A DNA stretch of 64,000 nt. Source: Xiphias gladius. Its lineage: Eukaryota; Chordata; Actinopteri; Istiophoriformes; Xiphiidae. Numbering within the stretch: the first letter of the stretch is position 1; each line of letters opens with the position of its first letter. Below the pieces are notes generated by a model. The model saw only the letters and a program-made list of their open reading frames with translations. It was not told where the DNA came from and did not search any database. Positions 46,737-56,950 of this stretch are shown in pieces. Location: assembly GCF_016859285.1 (NCBI RefSeq), contig NC_053407.1, positions 22,585,215-22,649,214 on the forward strand. The letters are read 5' to 3'. Both the position numbers and the translations under genes were made by a program.

Positions 46737-46998
46737 TATACATATTTATATATAAAACACATATAAATATATATATCGGCATCAGAATTTTTTACTCCCT
46801 CAAATTCAGTATCGGTCAGGCTCTAATGATTAGTGTTTTTACTTTTGGTATTTTAAGCACATTTTGATGCTAATCCATTTGTGCATTTTTTAAGTAAATT
46901 TTGTGATGCATGACTTTTACTTGTAACTGAGTATTTGACCACGGTGGTATCGTTACTTTTATTTAAGTAAAAGACCTAAGTACTCATTCCACCCCTAA
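46291..46998 (+). mobile_element. hAT-like miniature element
   Basis: Left end 'caatggtggaaagtaactaa' with 'gtacatttacttaagtact', right end 'gtaaaagacctaagtactca' to 'ttccacccctaa'. These are imperfect inverted ends of the abundant cagtggtggaaagtaac fish family. The middle holds a compound microsatellite. Its left half is part of tandem unit A and its right end lies in tandem unit B, so both duplications broke within or next to it. Confidence 0.75.
46667..46768. repeat. (TATATC)n / (AC)n / AT-rich microsatellite
   Basis: tatatctatc units, then about 14 AC units at 46701-46730, then AT-rich sequence. Frames on both strands here are artefacts of the repeat. Confidence 0.9.
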
Positions 46999-47104
46999 TA
47001 CAGGATAATAGTATTAACATTTAGTAATGGCACCATTCTGCATAAGGAGTACTTTTACTTTTGAGATGTACTTCACCAAGGTATATTTATCTGGAGAGTT
47101 GCCT

Positions 47105-47415
47105 TTTTTTTTGCCACCATTCTGAGTAAACTCTAGAGACAGTTGTGCGTGAAAATTCCAGGAGATCAGCAGTTTCAGAAACATTCAAACCAGCCCGTCT
47201 GACACCAACAATCATGTCACGGTCAAAGTCAATGAGATTGCATTTTTTCCACATTCTGATGTTTGATTTGAACATTAACCGAAGCTCCTGATCTGTATCC
47301 GCAGGATTTTATGCATTACACTCCTGCAACAGGATTGGCTGATTGGCTAACTGCCTCAACATAGCAGGTATAGAACATACCAGTGTATAGGTGTTCCTAA
47401 TAATGTGCTCAATTA
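47105..47415 (-). mobile_element. Tc1-like transposon 5' part, unit B1
   Basis: On the minus strand a 62-codon frame (47087-47275, MFKSNIRMWKKC..) is the helix-turn-helix DNA-binding start of a Tc1 transposase. Visible are F-D-R-D-M-I-V-G-V-R-R-A-G and, in the recognition helix region, S-R-T-T-V-S-R-V-Y. The terminus is 'aggtgttcctaataatgtgc' near 47390-47409. The catalytic domain is not attached. Same family as 11320-12757, with the HTH intact here. Confidence 0.8.
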
Positions 47416-48327
47416 GTGTCCCACGTGCACTGAATTAGAACAGTGGTTGAACTGTTGACTGAAACTATGTTTGAGGTTTTGCTGTTTTACAATCATGACA
47501 CAGTCAAAGTCACTGAGATCACAATTTGCCCTCATTCTGAACATGAACTGAAGCTCCTGACCTGTATCTGCAGGATTTTATGCTTTGCACTGCTGCCAAA
47601 TGACTGATTTAGAACAGTGGTTAAACAGTTGACTGAGGTTTTGAACTTTATTAATTAGGCCAAAAGCAGTAATTTAATGGTATGTTTGCACGCTCTTGCA
47701 CCCAGAGGCTCTGTAAGACCTTTTTAATACCACATAAAATGCAATTTAATGCCTTTTCTAAACCTTATTATGGTCATACTGGTCAAAGATTGACAGAAAA
47801 CCAGTAGGGACAGTAAGGCCTACAATTGTTTATTAAGTATATATTTTTTGTCAGTATTTTTATCTGTATATGACAATAATCCATAGTAGTATAAGTAATC
47901 ATTTAACGTGACCTGGACCCAGAAAATAATGAAAAAAATAATGTAAAAAATAATTAATATGAATTAATTTAAGCTTTTGCTAAAATTGATACTTGCCAGT
48001 TAGGATTTGATAAGCTTCCTCTAATGATGAGTACTTTTACTTTTGGTACTTTAAGTACATTTTGATGCTAATAACACAGGAAAGCTATGAGTTAACCAGT
48101 ATCTTATTCCCTTAAAAAGGCCTGTTTTATATTACATTTACTATTTTTCAGTTTTTGGTGACCTAAACTTTTTTTTCTTTTACCTTGGGCAGTTTATCAC
48201 TTACCTTCATACCATAGTGTTATTCACTGGACTTGAACTGCCTACAGTTCAATAAAAACCCGACAAAATGGAGATGTTCTAAAACGTTTGACCAGTAGCG
48301 TGTACATATATTTGAAGTACAAGTACT

Positions 48328-48341
48328 GTTGCTATGGTAAC
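48328..48341 (+). promoter_or_regulatory. RFX X-box motif in unit B1
   Basis: gttgctatggtaac is a perfect X-box and is repeated at 49521-49534 in unit B2. Confidence 0.45.
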
Positions 48342-48657
48342 TTGCAGTTTAATATAAACTCACCGATCACTTTATTCGGAACACCATACTGATACTGGGT
48401 AGGGCCTCCCTTTTGGTTCTCAAAACAGCTTCAGTTCTTCATTCTTCTTCTTTGTTCTACCACATTTCAAAAGTGTTCTGTTAGATCCAGACCACGGTGG
48501 TATTGTTACTTTTATTTAAGTAAAAGACCTACGTACTCATTCCAGCCCTAATACAGGATAATAGTATTAACATTTAGTAATGGCACCATTCTGCATAAGG
48601 AGTACTTTTACTTTTGAGATGTACTTCAACAAGGTATATTTATTTGGAGAGTTGCCT

Positions 48658-48968
48658 TTGTTTTTGCCACCATTCCGAGTAAACTCTAGAGACAGTTGTG
48701 CGTGAAAATTCCAGGAGATCAGCAGATTCAGAAACATTCAAACCAGCCCGTCTGACACCAACAATCATGTCACGGTCAAAGTCAATGAGATTGCATTTTT
48801 TCCACATTCTGATGTTTGATTTGAACATTAACCGAAGCTCCTGATCTGTATCCGCAGGATTTTATGCATTACACTCCTGCAACAGGATTGGCTGATTGGC
48901 TAACTGCCTCAACATAGCAGGTATAGAACAAACCAGTGTATAGGTGTTCCTAATAATGTGCTCAATTA
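48658..48968 (-). mobile_element. Tc1-like transposon 5' part, unit B2
   Basis: Duplicate of 47105-47415. The 62-codon minus frame (48640-48828) differs from the unit B1 copy by three residues (T to S, K to Q, R to K). With the Tc1 3' end at 48358 it forms an apparent element 48358-48968 whose middle is replaced by the duplication junction. Confidence 0.8.
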
Positions 48969-49520
48969 GTGTCCCACGTGCACTGAATTAGAACAGTGGT
49001 TGAACTGTTGACTGAAACTATGTTTGAGGTTTTGCTGTTTTACAATCATGACACAGTCAAAGTCACTGAGATCACAATTTGCCCTCATTCTGAACATGAA
49101 CTGAAGCTCCTGACCTGTATCTGCAGGATTTTATGCTTTGCACTGCTGCCAAATGACTGATTTAGAACAGTGGTTAAACAGTTGACTGAGGTTTTGAACT
49201 TTATTAATTAGGCCAAAAGCAGTAATTTAATGGTATGTTTGCACGCCCTTGCACCCAGAGGCTCTGTAAGACCTTTTTAATACCACATAAAATGCAATTT
49301 AATGCCTTTTCTAAACCTTATTATGGTCATACTGGTCAAAGATTGACAGAAAACCAGTAGGGACAGTAAGGCCTACAATTGTTTATTAAGAGTATATTTT
49401 TTGTCAGTATTTTTATTTTATCTATTTGAACTGCCTACAGTTCAATAAAAACCCGACAAAATGGAGATGTTCTAAAACGTTTGACCAGTAGCGTGTACAT
49501 ATATTTGAAGTACAAGTACT

Positions 49521-49534
49521 GTTGCTATGGTAAC
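49521..49534 (+). promoter_or_regulatory. RFX X-box motif in unit B2
   Basis: Duplicate of 48328-48341, unchanged (gttgctatggtaac). Confidence 0.45.
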
Positions 49535-49550
49535 TTGCAGTTTAATATAA

Positions 49551-50092
49551 ACTCACCGATCACTTTATTAGGAACATCATAGTGATACTGGGTAGGGCCT
49601 CCCTTTTGGTTCTCAAAACAGCTTCAGTTCTTCATTCTTCTTCTTCTTCGTTCTACCACATTTCAAAAGTGTTCTCTCAGATCCAGATCTGGTGACTGGG
49701 GAGGCCATTGAAGTAAACTGAACTAATTGTCATGTACATGAAACCAGTTTTAGACAACTATTGCTTAGTGACATGGTGCATTATCATGTTGAAAGTGGTG
49801 ATTAGAAGATGGATCAATTGTTGATCAGCAACAGTACTTAGACAGGCTCTTACATTCAAACCATGATTGATTGGTATTAAGGGGTCCACAGTTTGCCAAC
49901 AAAACATTTTCCACACCATTACACCACCACCACCAGCTTGGAAATGTTAACACAAGGCAGGTTGGGTCATTGGTTTCATGCTGTTGACACTAGATTCTGA
50001 CCCTACCATCTGCGTGCCTCAGCAGAAATCCAGATTCACCAGACCAGGCTACGTTTGTCCAGTCTTTAACCATCCAGTTATGGATAGCCCAA
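49551..50092 (-). mobile_element. Tc1-like transposon 3' part
   Basis: Left end 'actcaccgatcactttatta', then 'gggtagggcctccc', 'ggtgactggggaggcc', 'gacatggtgcattatcatg', 'cacaccattacaccaccacc', 'gtgcctcagcagaaatccag'. Read on the minus strand this is the catalytic half of the transposase, with the second Asp context (H-D-N-A-P-C-H type) near 49780. It stops near 50092 in unrelated DNA, so the 5' half is missing here. Confidence 0.8.
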
Positions 50093-50334
50093 CTAGTCTC
50101 CTCTTAGTCTCCATCCACAATGTGTCCTGGCTACTGTGGCCAGCAATAGAAACTGTTTGCTAAACATCTGATGGTGCTGACTCAAAGTCTGCGGAAAGAA
50201 TTGGACATCGTTCAGTGGATACAACCTACTTATGCAGCAGTCTCACTTGTGGATTATCGATGTATAAAAAATAGCCTGCAATCACATTAAAAAAAAACAA
50301 AAACTAATGTTACTGCTTGGCAAGAAAAAATAAT

Positions 50335-50452
50335 CAAGACTTTTGTAAATTTAATGCAAGAATTTTTAATGCATTCTGAGTTTGTTTGTTTTTTCGAGGT
50401 AACTGAATTCAGTGCTTTTTAAGACTTTCCAAGACCTGCAGATACCCTGCGT
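50335..50452 (+). repeat. right end of the cagggt-family element
   Basis: 'gtaaatttaatgcaagaatt', 'ggtaactgaattcagtgctt' and end 'gacctgcagataccctg' match the right end of 34268-35151. Its left part probably lies at 47700-47900 and 49255-49400, separated by the Tc1 pieces. Confidence 0.65.
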
Positions 50453-51940
50453 GTGGACCTATAGATGTCTTTAATTTATCACAAAAGGTAATTGGACAGT
50501 AATTACATGAACTTATATTTCATTTATCCAAGGTGTTGTCAGTATCAGCATTACACGACCTTCTATGAGTCACTGGGCAAATGGCACGGGACTCTAATCA
50601 GACTGCTTATGATTGACAATCAGGCTGGAGTAGACCTGACTCCTACACACACACATAAACACACACAGACAGAGGTCATACACACATCAGGTAATCACCC
50701 ATCTTTACAACTCACATCTGTTCATACAGGCCAGCAGATACTAGACACAGACATGCTCTGATAAAACGAGACAGATGTATAGTATGCATGCTTGAAACAT
50801 GCCCTTACGCCACCTTCATACATTAAACATCACTGTAGTGCCATAACATTTTTTAACATTTTTTTTTTAGCATAACATTTTTTAAAAGTCACCTGGCATA
50901 CTCACTGATTTTGGATCTACAGCAATTTATCAGCTGTTTTCAAAGCTGCTTTGGGATTTCTTAATTTAGCTGAATATACTGTATGACTTTTTTCTGACCA
51001 TTCTAATTAAATCAGAGCAAGGAGTATCTGATCCTAAACCAACCCTAGCAGTTTCAACAACTTGCAAATGCTATGGCTATCCACAGTTTGCGTTTTATAA
51101 ATAGAGCAGAACCATCTCTGAACAACCGGAACGTATAACCTATCTACCTAGAGAATGGGATTAGTATATAGGGTTCATATTAAAGGCAGGAGGATCGTGT
51201 AATGCCGTCACACACACACACTGAGGTCAGAGGTCAGATCATCAGTCATGAGGAGCGTGCTCCAAAGAGCTCCACTCACACCTTAAGGTCACCTGATTTT
51301 ATGCAGCTAGACACACACTCACAGAAATACACACACACACTCACAGAAACACACACACACACTAACTCACAGAAACACACGCACACACACACACACAAGG
51401 GTTTTTGAATGTGCTGTCTAACAACCTTGTGCAATCACATGAAAAGGATCTTATGCTGACTAACAGTTAAAGTGCTGATCATTATTCCTTCTCTAATCAA
51501 CAACAATTTCAGATAAAAGAACTTTGCCACAGATGTCCATTCCAAGGTAACTTATTTCTTCTGTTTCACAAGTTTTTTGTTCATTTTAGTAAGCTATTTA
51601 ATGAGTCGTTGTGATCAAATTTCCATTCTAGTACGTCACACATACCATATACAGATTTACCACTCAAAATTAAGTCATTTGGTCATTTTTGAAACAGTGG
51701 TTTTGTTTTTGTTTGTCATTTTAAGGTCCTCTTAAGTCTGTTTTTTTTTCATGGATTTTTACATGGTTTTTATAAACATTATTTAAATAAGTTGCAACTC
51801 TAGTGTTATATGCTGTCTAAGCACTTTAGCAGTGGTAGCACTTTCAGCCATGTTAGCAGAATGGTAATATGGATGGAAATGTCAGTGTCGGTCACACACA
51901 CTGGTCAGTGTGCCACCCCTCTTTAACATTGAGATTTTTT
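50453..51940. other. microsatellite-rich unannotated stretch
   Basis: CA tracts at 50645-50668 and 51209-51221 and an array at 51310-51398. Frames of 89 and 68 codons (50492, 51202) are driven by the CA arrays. Confidence 0.5.
51310..51398. repeat. CA array with periodic 'ctcacagaaa' spacer
   Basis: Three 'ctcacagaaa(t/c)acac' blocks separated by CA runs, a minisatellite-like higher-order pattern inside a microsatellite. Confidence 0.85.
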
Positions 51941-52338
51941 GAGTGAAATATCTTGACAACTATTGGATGGATTGCCATGAGATTTTGTATAGATATTCTC
52001 CTTTAGGTTGAATCATAATCTTAGCTTTGCAGTTAAGGGAGTAGCAAAGCTAGCTACATCATCAGGTCAAAATTTCACTTTGGTTTATGACCAAATATCT
52101 GCAAAACTAATGAAATTTCCATCAGCCTGAGCTGTACTTTATGTTTAGTGCTAATTATCAAATGTTAATTCTAACATGCTCAACTAAAGTGGTGAGCATG
52201 GTGAACAATATACCTGCTACAGATCAGCATATTAGCATTTTTATTATGAGCATGTTAGCATGCTGATGTTAGCATTTAGCTGAAAGCACCACTTTGCCTA
52301 AGTGGAGGCTCACAGAGCCACCGACATGGCTTAGACTA
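51941..52338 (+). repeat. fish dispersed repeat ('gagtgaaatatctt')
   Basis: 'actattggatggattgccat', 'catcatcaggtcaaaatttc', 'ggtttatgaccaaatatctg', 'gcctgagctgtactttatgt', 'gagcatgttagcatgctgat' and 'gtggaggctcacagagcc' follow the order of a highly abundant percomorph repeat. A relic of the same family is at 19328-19412. Class uncertain. Confidence 0.85.
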
Positions 52339-52344
52339 TGGAGC

Positions 52345-52550
52345 CGGTGCAGAAATCCCCTCCCCTCTGACCTTTTTCGAAGTTGGATTAGTGGGGTCTT
52401 TGTTCAACCATTTCTTTAACTTTCCAAAAACGACAATCCGACATTTATAACCACTTCACACTGATTGGCCAGCTGTCTGGAGGTGTGAAAGGTCTTCCTA
52501 GAGAGACTTTCTGACCATGTGTGCCATTATCCTTATTTTTAAACAATATT
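52345..52550 (+). repeat. interspersed repeat shared with 16620-16900
   Basis: 'acgacaatccgacatttata', 'cactgattggccagctgtct', 'ggaggtg' and 'gtgccattatccttat' align with the 16.7 kb copy. It abuts the previous repeat. Confidence 0.6.
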
Positions 52551-52639
52551 ATGCATACAATATTACATCGCCTTAGCATATGATTCACACCATTGTCATA
52601 CTCATGAAACCATTCAGTGACCCCTTGAGCCCTATGTCA

Positions 52640-53178
52640 TCCTGGAAGTGACCACGCCCGTCACTTGTGATCACACAGAACAACTTTGTATTGATTTGCA
52701 GTGACCCTTCCCTCTAAGGGGACAGTGGACCCAAACCATGCCAGCACAATGCCCCCAACCAACATAACAGAGCCACCGGATCTCCCCACCATAGGGGTCA
52801 AGTAATCAGGCCTGTACCATTCTCTTGTTGTAGGCCACACATGCACTCGCCTACTTGTCAAGAATATGGTGAAGGATGATACATCTCCATCTCAAATGTG
52901 CATTCATCTTTGTAATGAGCGGTATATTCACTGCAACCCTACTAAAACATCCCTCTCTTTGTAACTGTTGATGGACCGTTCTTGCTGACAGAGTCTGATC
53001 ACGTCCTGCATCGACATTCTCAGTCACCTGAGGAAGAGATGCTCTTCTCTTTTTCCTTACATATCGCAGTAATGCACAGGCATCACAGTCATCAAATGTG
53101 CTCTGTAAACCACAACTTCTGACCCTATTTCCTGACGTCTTTCCCACAAATCTAAATGCAGATGTCACTTTAGTCACT
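52640..53178 (-). mobile_element. Tc1-like transposase relic (third subfamily)
   Basis: Two minus frames, 108 codons (52851-53177) and 66 codons (52661-52861), overlap in different frames. The first reads as the second half of a Tc1 DNA-binding region and linker (RYVRKKRRASLPQ.., ARTVHQQLQREG, RVAVNIPLITKMNAHLRW). The second reads RRVHVW, EWYRPDYL and GGSVMLVGG, typical of the start of the catalytic domain. The stretch with the first catalytic Asp (the D-E-S-R-F region) is deleted at the junction near 52855, and the later D and E are absent. Dead copy. Confidence 0.8.
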
Positions 53179-55919
53179 CATCCTATTAAAACATGAGACA
53201 GTTGATTACTCTTTGTGAAACCTCTTTCTAAGTCACTTAGATCTTTTCCTCTCGCCACCTTGATACAAAATCAGAGTCAGCTGGGCGAGCTCAGCATTTT
53301 TGTATGTGCCACAGAGCATGATGGGATGTTAATTGTTTAATTGTACCATGCAGTGCACCTGTGTGGAAACGTCTGCATTTGTTATGTATATCCACTCATT
53401 TATTCAGGTTTTTCCTGTAATTTGTCCCTGGTCTACCATATACTGTACATCAGAGGTTCATCAATTACCATTCAGTTTAAGATATTTGAACAAAAATGTT
53501 TTTCTTCTTACCCTGCATATACTGTAAATGCTTCACATACAGTATATTCCTTTTAGTTTTACCCATAGACTGGAAATATGGTTGAGGTAAAAAAGTTTTT
53601 ACAAATTTGTTTTATTTTTAGTTTACAACTGCATTAAACATACCATCATTGGCTTGGTTTTTGCTAAAAACTCTTTCTACCCCCCTACAAAAGGCTTATG
53701 TGAAATCAGATCAAACAAACCCAATGACATTAATTTTTAAAGAATTTGATCAACAGAAAGGTAGAGAATAGACATAGTAGTTACATCATAATGTTTATTT
53801 CTTTCAATCGAATTTCTATCTTGAAATGGTGAAAACTAGTGAGGATTTGAGCAGATAAATAAAAACTGGAGATGAGATGTTGCAAGGTTAGCGAAGCCTA
53901 ATTGGATTTCTTGGAAGTGGAGAAAAATGTTGAGGTCAGGGGGACAGTTTTTGTCTCACACTCTAAATCATAAAATGAAAAATTTCTGTAAATTAAAAGA
54001 GGGAAGTATATTATGAGATAACAAGACATAAAGGAGCATCATAAGATCCCCACTGCTGCTTCCGTTGAATTTGGCAGTGCACTGTTTGTGTCTGTTCCCG
54101 AATGCCTCTCTGTGGTCGAAAAAACCTGATAAAAGAAGTCATTTAATCCAATGTTAGATCTGTCTTTCCTGATATATCTTATGTGGGTTGACAAATAAGA
54201 GAGCTGTGAATCACTGTCTAAGACGTGACGAGCCAGATTTCCAGGTGCGTTAGATTTGACTCAGGCAGACATAACAAAAGCCTCTTGCCACAAGGATTTG
54301 CAGCTTAATGTTGCTGTGAAATTTTTTTGCGGTAATGGCAGAATGAGTTGTGTTTCAACCTATTGTCTTGGAGGGTCTCTCCAGCGGTTCACCATCTGGT
54401 TTTAATTTGTAGCACTGAATTGCTGAAGCTATCAGTAGTGTTGGCATGGTACAGAAGTCTGAGCTATAAAAGGCTTAGTAGAGGTGGAAATTTCTTGAAG
54501 TACTGCTCAGCGTAAAAGATGGCACCTGAACGAGTTGTGTTTATTCCCTTTCTTAGACTATCATGGGACTATGCAAAACCTAAAAAAAAACACAATATTG
54601 ACAGAATAAAATCTAACTGCTTTGAAGGCAGCACGGGATTGATTTCATAACCATTTATGCTCATTCTGAAGGATTTCTTTTCTTTCTCTGACGTTATCTG
54701 GGCCAGAAAGTTGAGGCGAGGTCAGCGTAAGACACTGTCACTTACTAATAATGTCTCTGAACTTGAACACTACATTTTTAAGTTGAATGTCTTCATTCTT
54801 TCCATTTCTCTCTCATCTCCTTGTCTGATTTCAGACTCTCATTCTTTCTTCTTGCATAAGTTTGTCATTGGCTAAGTTAAAACCTGTCACAGGACCCATA
54901 AAAGCTGCTTATTTACATTCTCACTTCTAATAAGTCGTTGTACATCACTGCTATCTTTACAGCCTGCTGTCCTGAAGTACTGTTTTATATCAATATCAAT
55001 GCTGTAAAGAAAGAAGACCGAAAAAGAAAAATCCTTTGCAGTCAGTGGGTCTGGCAGAGAGTGGAATTGATCTAAGTGTTGAGAATCTCTGCATTGTTTT
55101 CTCACTAATTATCCAGGACCAAATCAACAGTGAAGACATCAATCACTGCAAAAGAAAGACACGGTTGCTCTTGAGGTGAAAAGCTACTTCACTTTGCACA
55201 AAAAACCACTTAATCTCCAGGGAGAATTTTTGTAATAATGCGTCATCTTTGCTCACAAACACGAAAGTAATTTCAGTGCTTTATGACAGCAATAACAACG
55301 CCTCAGGCCATGACAGTGACCAGGACCACGACGAGAGAGGCTTTGTTATTTTGTTTTAGCCAAAAGTGGATTCTCACAATAGAAGTATAGCAGACAGTCA
55401 CATAAATTCGCTTTGAAAACCTTATACAAATCTTACATGGACCTCCAGTTTCATCAGTCACTATCAGTTTGACTGACAGTTGCTCTCCCCGCTGAAGCTT
55501 CAGAGTGAAGCATCATGATAGGTGACAGTGCTCTGAGGCTTTGTTGTTTGCACACGGGCAGGGATGAAAAGAGCAGATATACTATTGACAGCTGGTAAAT
55601 ATTTTATGGAGCTCACCTGTGTCTTCTGACATTTCTCTTGGCCCCTTCATCTTCTGAATATGTTGTACAAAAATATTTTCAGAGCAAACGATTTAGCCAC
55701 CTTTTTAAAAAGAAAGCGGTCCCAGTAAATGCAGTAACAGCTGGCAGACACATTGTGGACAAGATAGGAGGAGACAGATAAATTAGGAGTCTAGAAACAT
55801 GGTGTCTGTTCAGGGTATTTAAGTTTTTCCTGATGGGTTTTGGGTCAAATTTTTGTCTCTGTAAAAGAAAAGTGACATACCTCATTTTACTAAACCTCCT
55901 CGTTTAGCATCTGGCCTCT
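53179..55919. other. mostly unannotated stretch
   Basis: About 2.7 kb with no recognised repeat. Frames of 64-72 codons (53333, 54657, 54887, 55679) lack domains. The low repeat density makes it a possible host for regulatory elements. Confidence 0.4.
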
Positions 55920-56290
55920 AGGTCTGCAACAATTATTTTCATTATCAATTATCTGACGATTATTTTTTATGATTAATCGAATCTGTTAAACGTCCCAAAA
56001 GATTACATTTCCATCAAATTTTCCCCAAAGTGTCCAAAGTGATGTCTTTAAATGTCTTGTTTTATCTGACCAACACCCAAAAAACCACAAAGATACTCAG
56101 TACAATAATACAAAAATAGAAAACTAAGAAAAGCAGCAAATCCTCTAACCGAAGAAGCTGGAACCAGAGAAATTTGGTATTTTTCCTTGAGAAACTTATT
56201 TAAATGATTAATTGATTATCGGAACGGTTGCAGATACATTTTCTGGCGCCTGACTAATCAACTAATCGACTAATTGTTTTGGCTGTCTGG
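55920..56290 (-). repeat. AT-rich miniature element, copy F (near full length)
   Basis: Head 'ggtctgcaacaattattttc', tail 'aatcgactaattgttttggc', with 'aatgtcttgttttatctgac', 'cagcaaatcctctaaccgaag' and 'gaagctggaaccagag' blocks. Confidence 0.8.
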
Positions 56291-56410
56291 GACTCACTGC
56301 ACGGTTTTAAAACCTGTGTAACCTCTATAACTCTGGCACATTATGGACTATTAAGAGGCAACTCTACCCTTGCATTAAATATTTAAGTACCATGAAGTAA
56401 ATACTGTACA

Positions 56411-56950
56411 TTAGAGCTGCAACGATTGGTTGATTAGTTGATTAGTCGGTCGACAGAAAAAGAATCTGAAACTATTTTGACAATCAACTACTGATTAAAA
56501 TAATTTTTCAAGCAAAAGTGCTAAATATTCTCTGATGTCACCTCATCAAATGTGAGGATTTTTTGCTTTTCATTGTTCAATGTGACAGTGGATTAAAGAT
56601 CTTTTGATTTTGGACTGTTGACACCGCTGAAGACATCACTGTGTCAATTAGTTTTACAATTACCTGTTTAATAATTAAGCCTATAAAAATGTTGGATAAC
56701 TGTGAAAAAGAAACATTACAATTTTCGAAAGCCACAGCTGACATTTTTGAATTGCTTGCTTTATCCGACCAACTGTCCAAAACCCGAAGATATTCAATTT
56801 TGCTGTAATATTAAACTGAGAAAAACAGAACCAGTGCATGTTTGGTATTTTCTGAATAAATAACTGAAATGATTTGCTGATTATAAACATTTTTGCGGAT
56901 TTGTGATCTTTTGACTGACTAATGGGTTAATCAAGTAATTGTTCCATTCC
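56411..56950. repeat. AT-rich miniature elements, copy G (two halves in opposite orientation)
   Basis: Left half starts 'agagctgcaacgattggttg' and runs rightwards to about 56660. The right half (about 56680-56950) reads in the opposite order: 'gccacagctgacattttt', 'ttgcttgctttatccgacca', 'gaagatattcaattttgctg' and tail 'gactaatgggttaatc'. Either two elements or one rearranged element. Confidence 0.7.

Larger units (their letters stand above)
46937..48489 (+). repeat. tandem duplication B, unit 1
   Basis: 1553 bases from the right end of the hAT-like miniature element to the middle of a Tc1-like 3' part. Followed at 48490 by a second copy. Contains the Tc1 5' part (47105-47415), a shared flank, a second partial Tc1 5' part (about 47492-47620), a 'gcaatttaatgcc' element part (47700-47900) and the Tc1 3' end (48358-48489). 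Confidence 0.95.
48490..49687 (+). repeat. tandem duplication B, unit 2 (internally deleted)
   Basis: Copy of 46937-48489 with few substitutions but lacking about 360 bases corresponding to 47865-48232, so it is 1198 bases long. The junction at 48490 joins Tc1 sequence 'gttagatccaga' to hAT-element sequence 'ccacggtggtatt', with 2-base overlap (ga). Confidence 0.95.

Noticed and set aside
46573..46867. Overlapping frames rich in His-Thr or Cys-Val
   Set aside because: Direct translation of AC/AT microsatellite; not coding.
51202..51408. CA arrays with spaced repeats resembling a CRISPR array
   Set aside because: Low-complexity repeat with no unique spacers, in a vertebrate genome.
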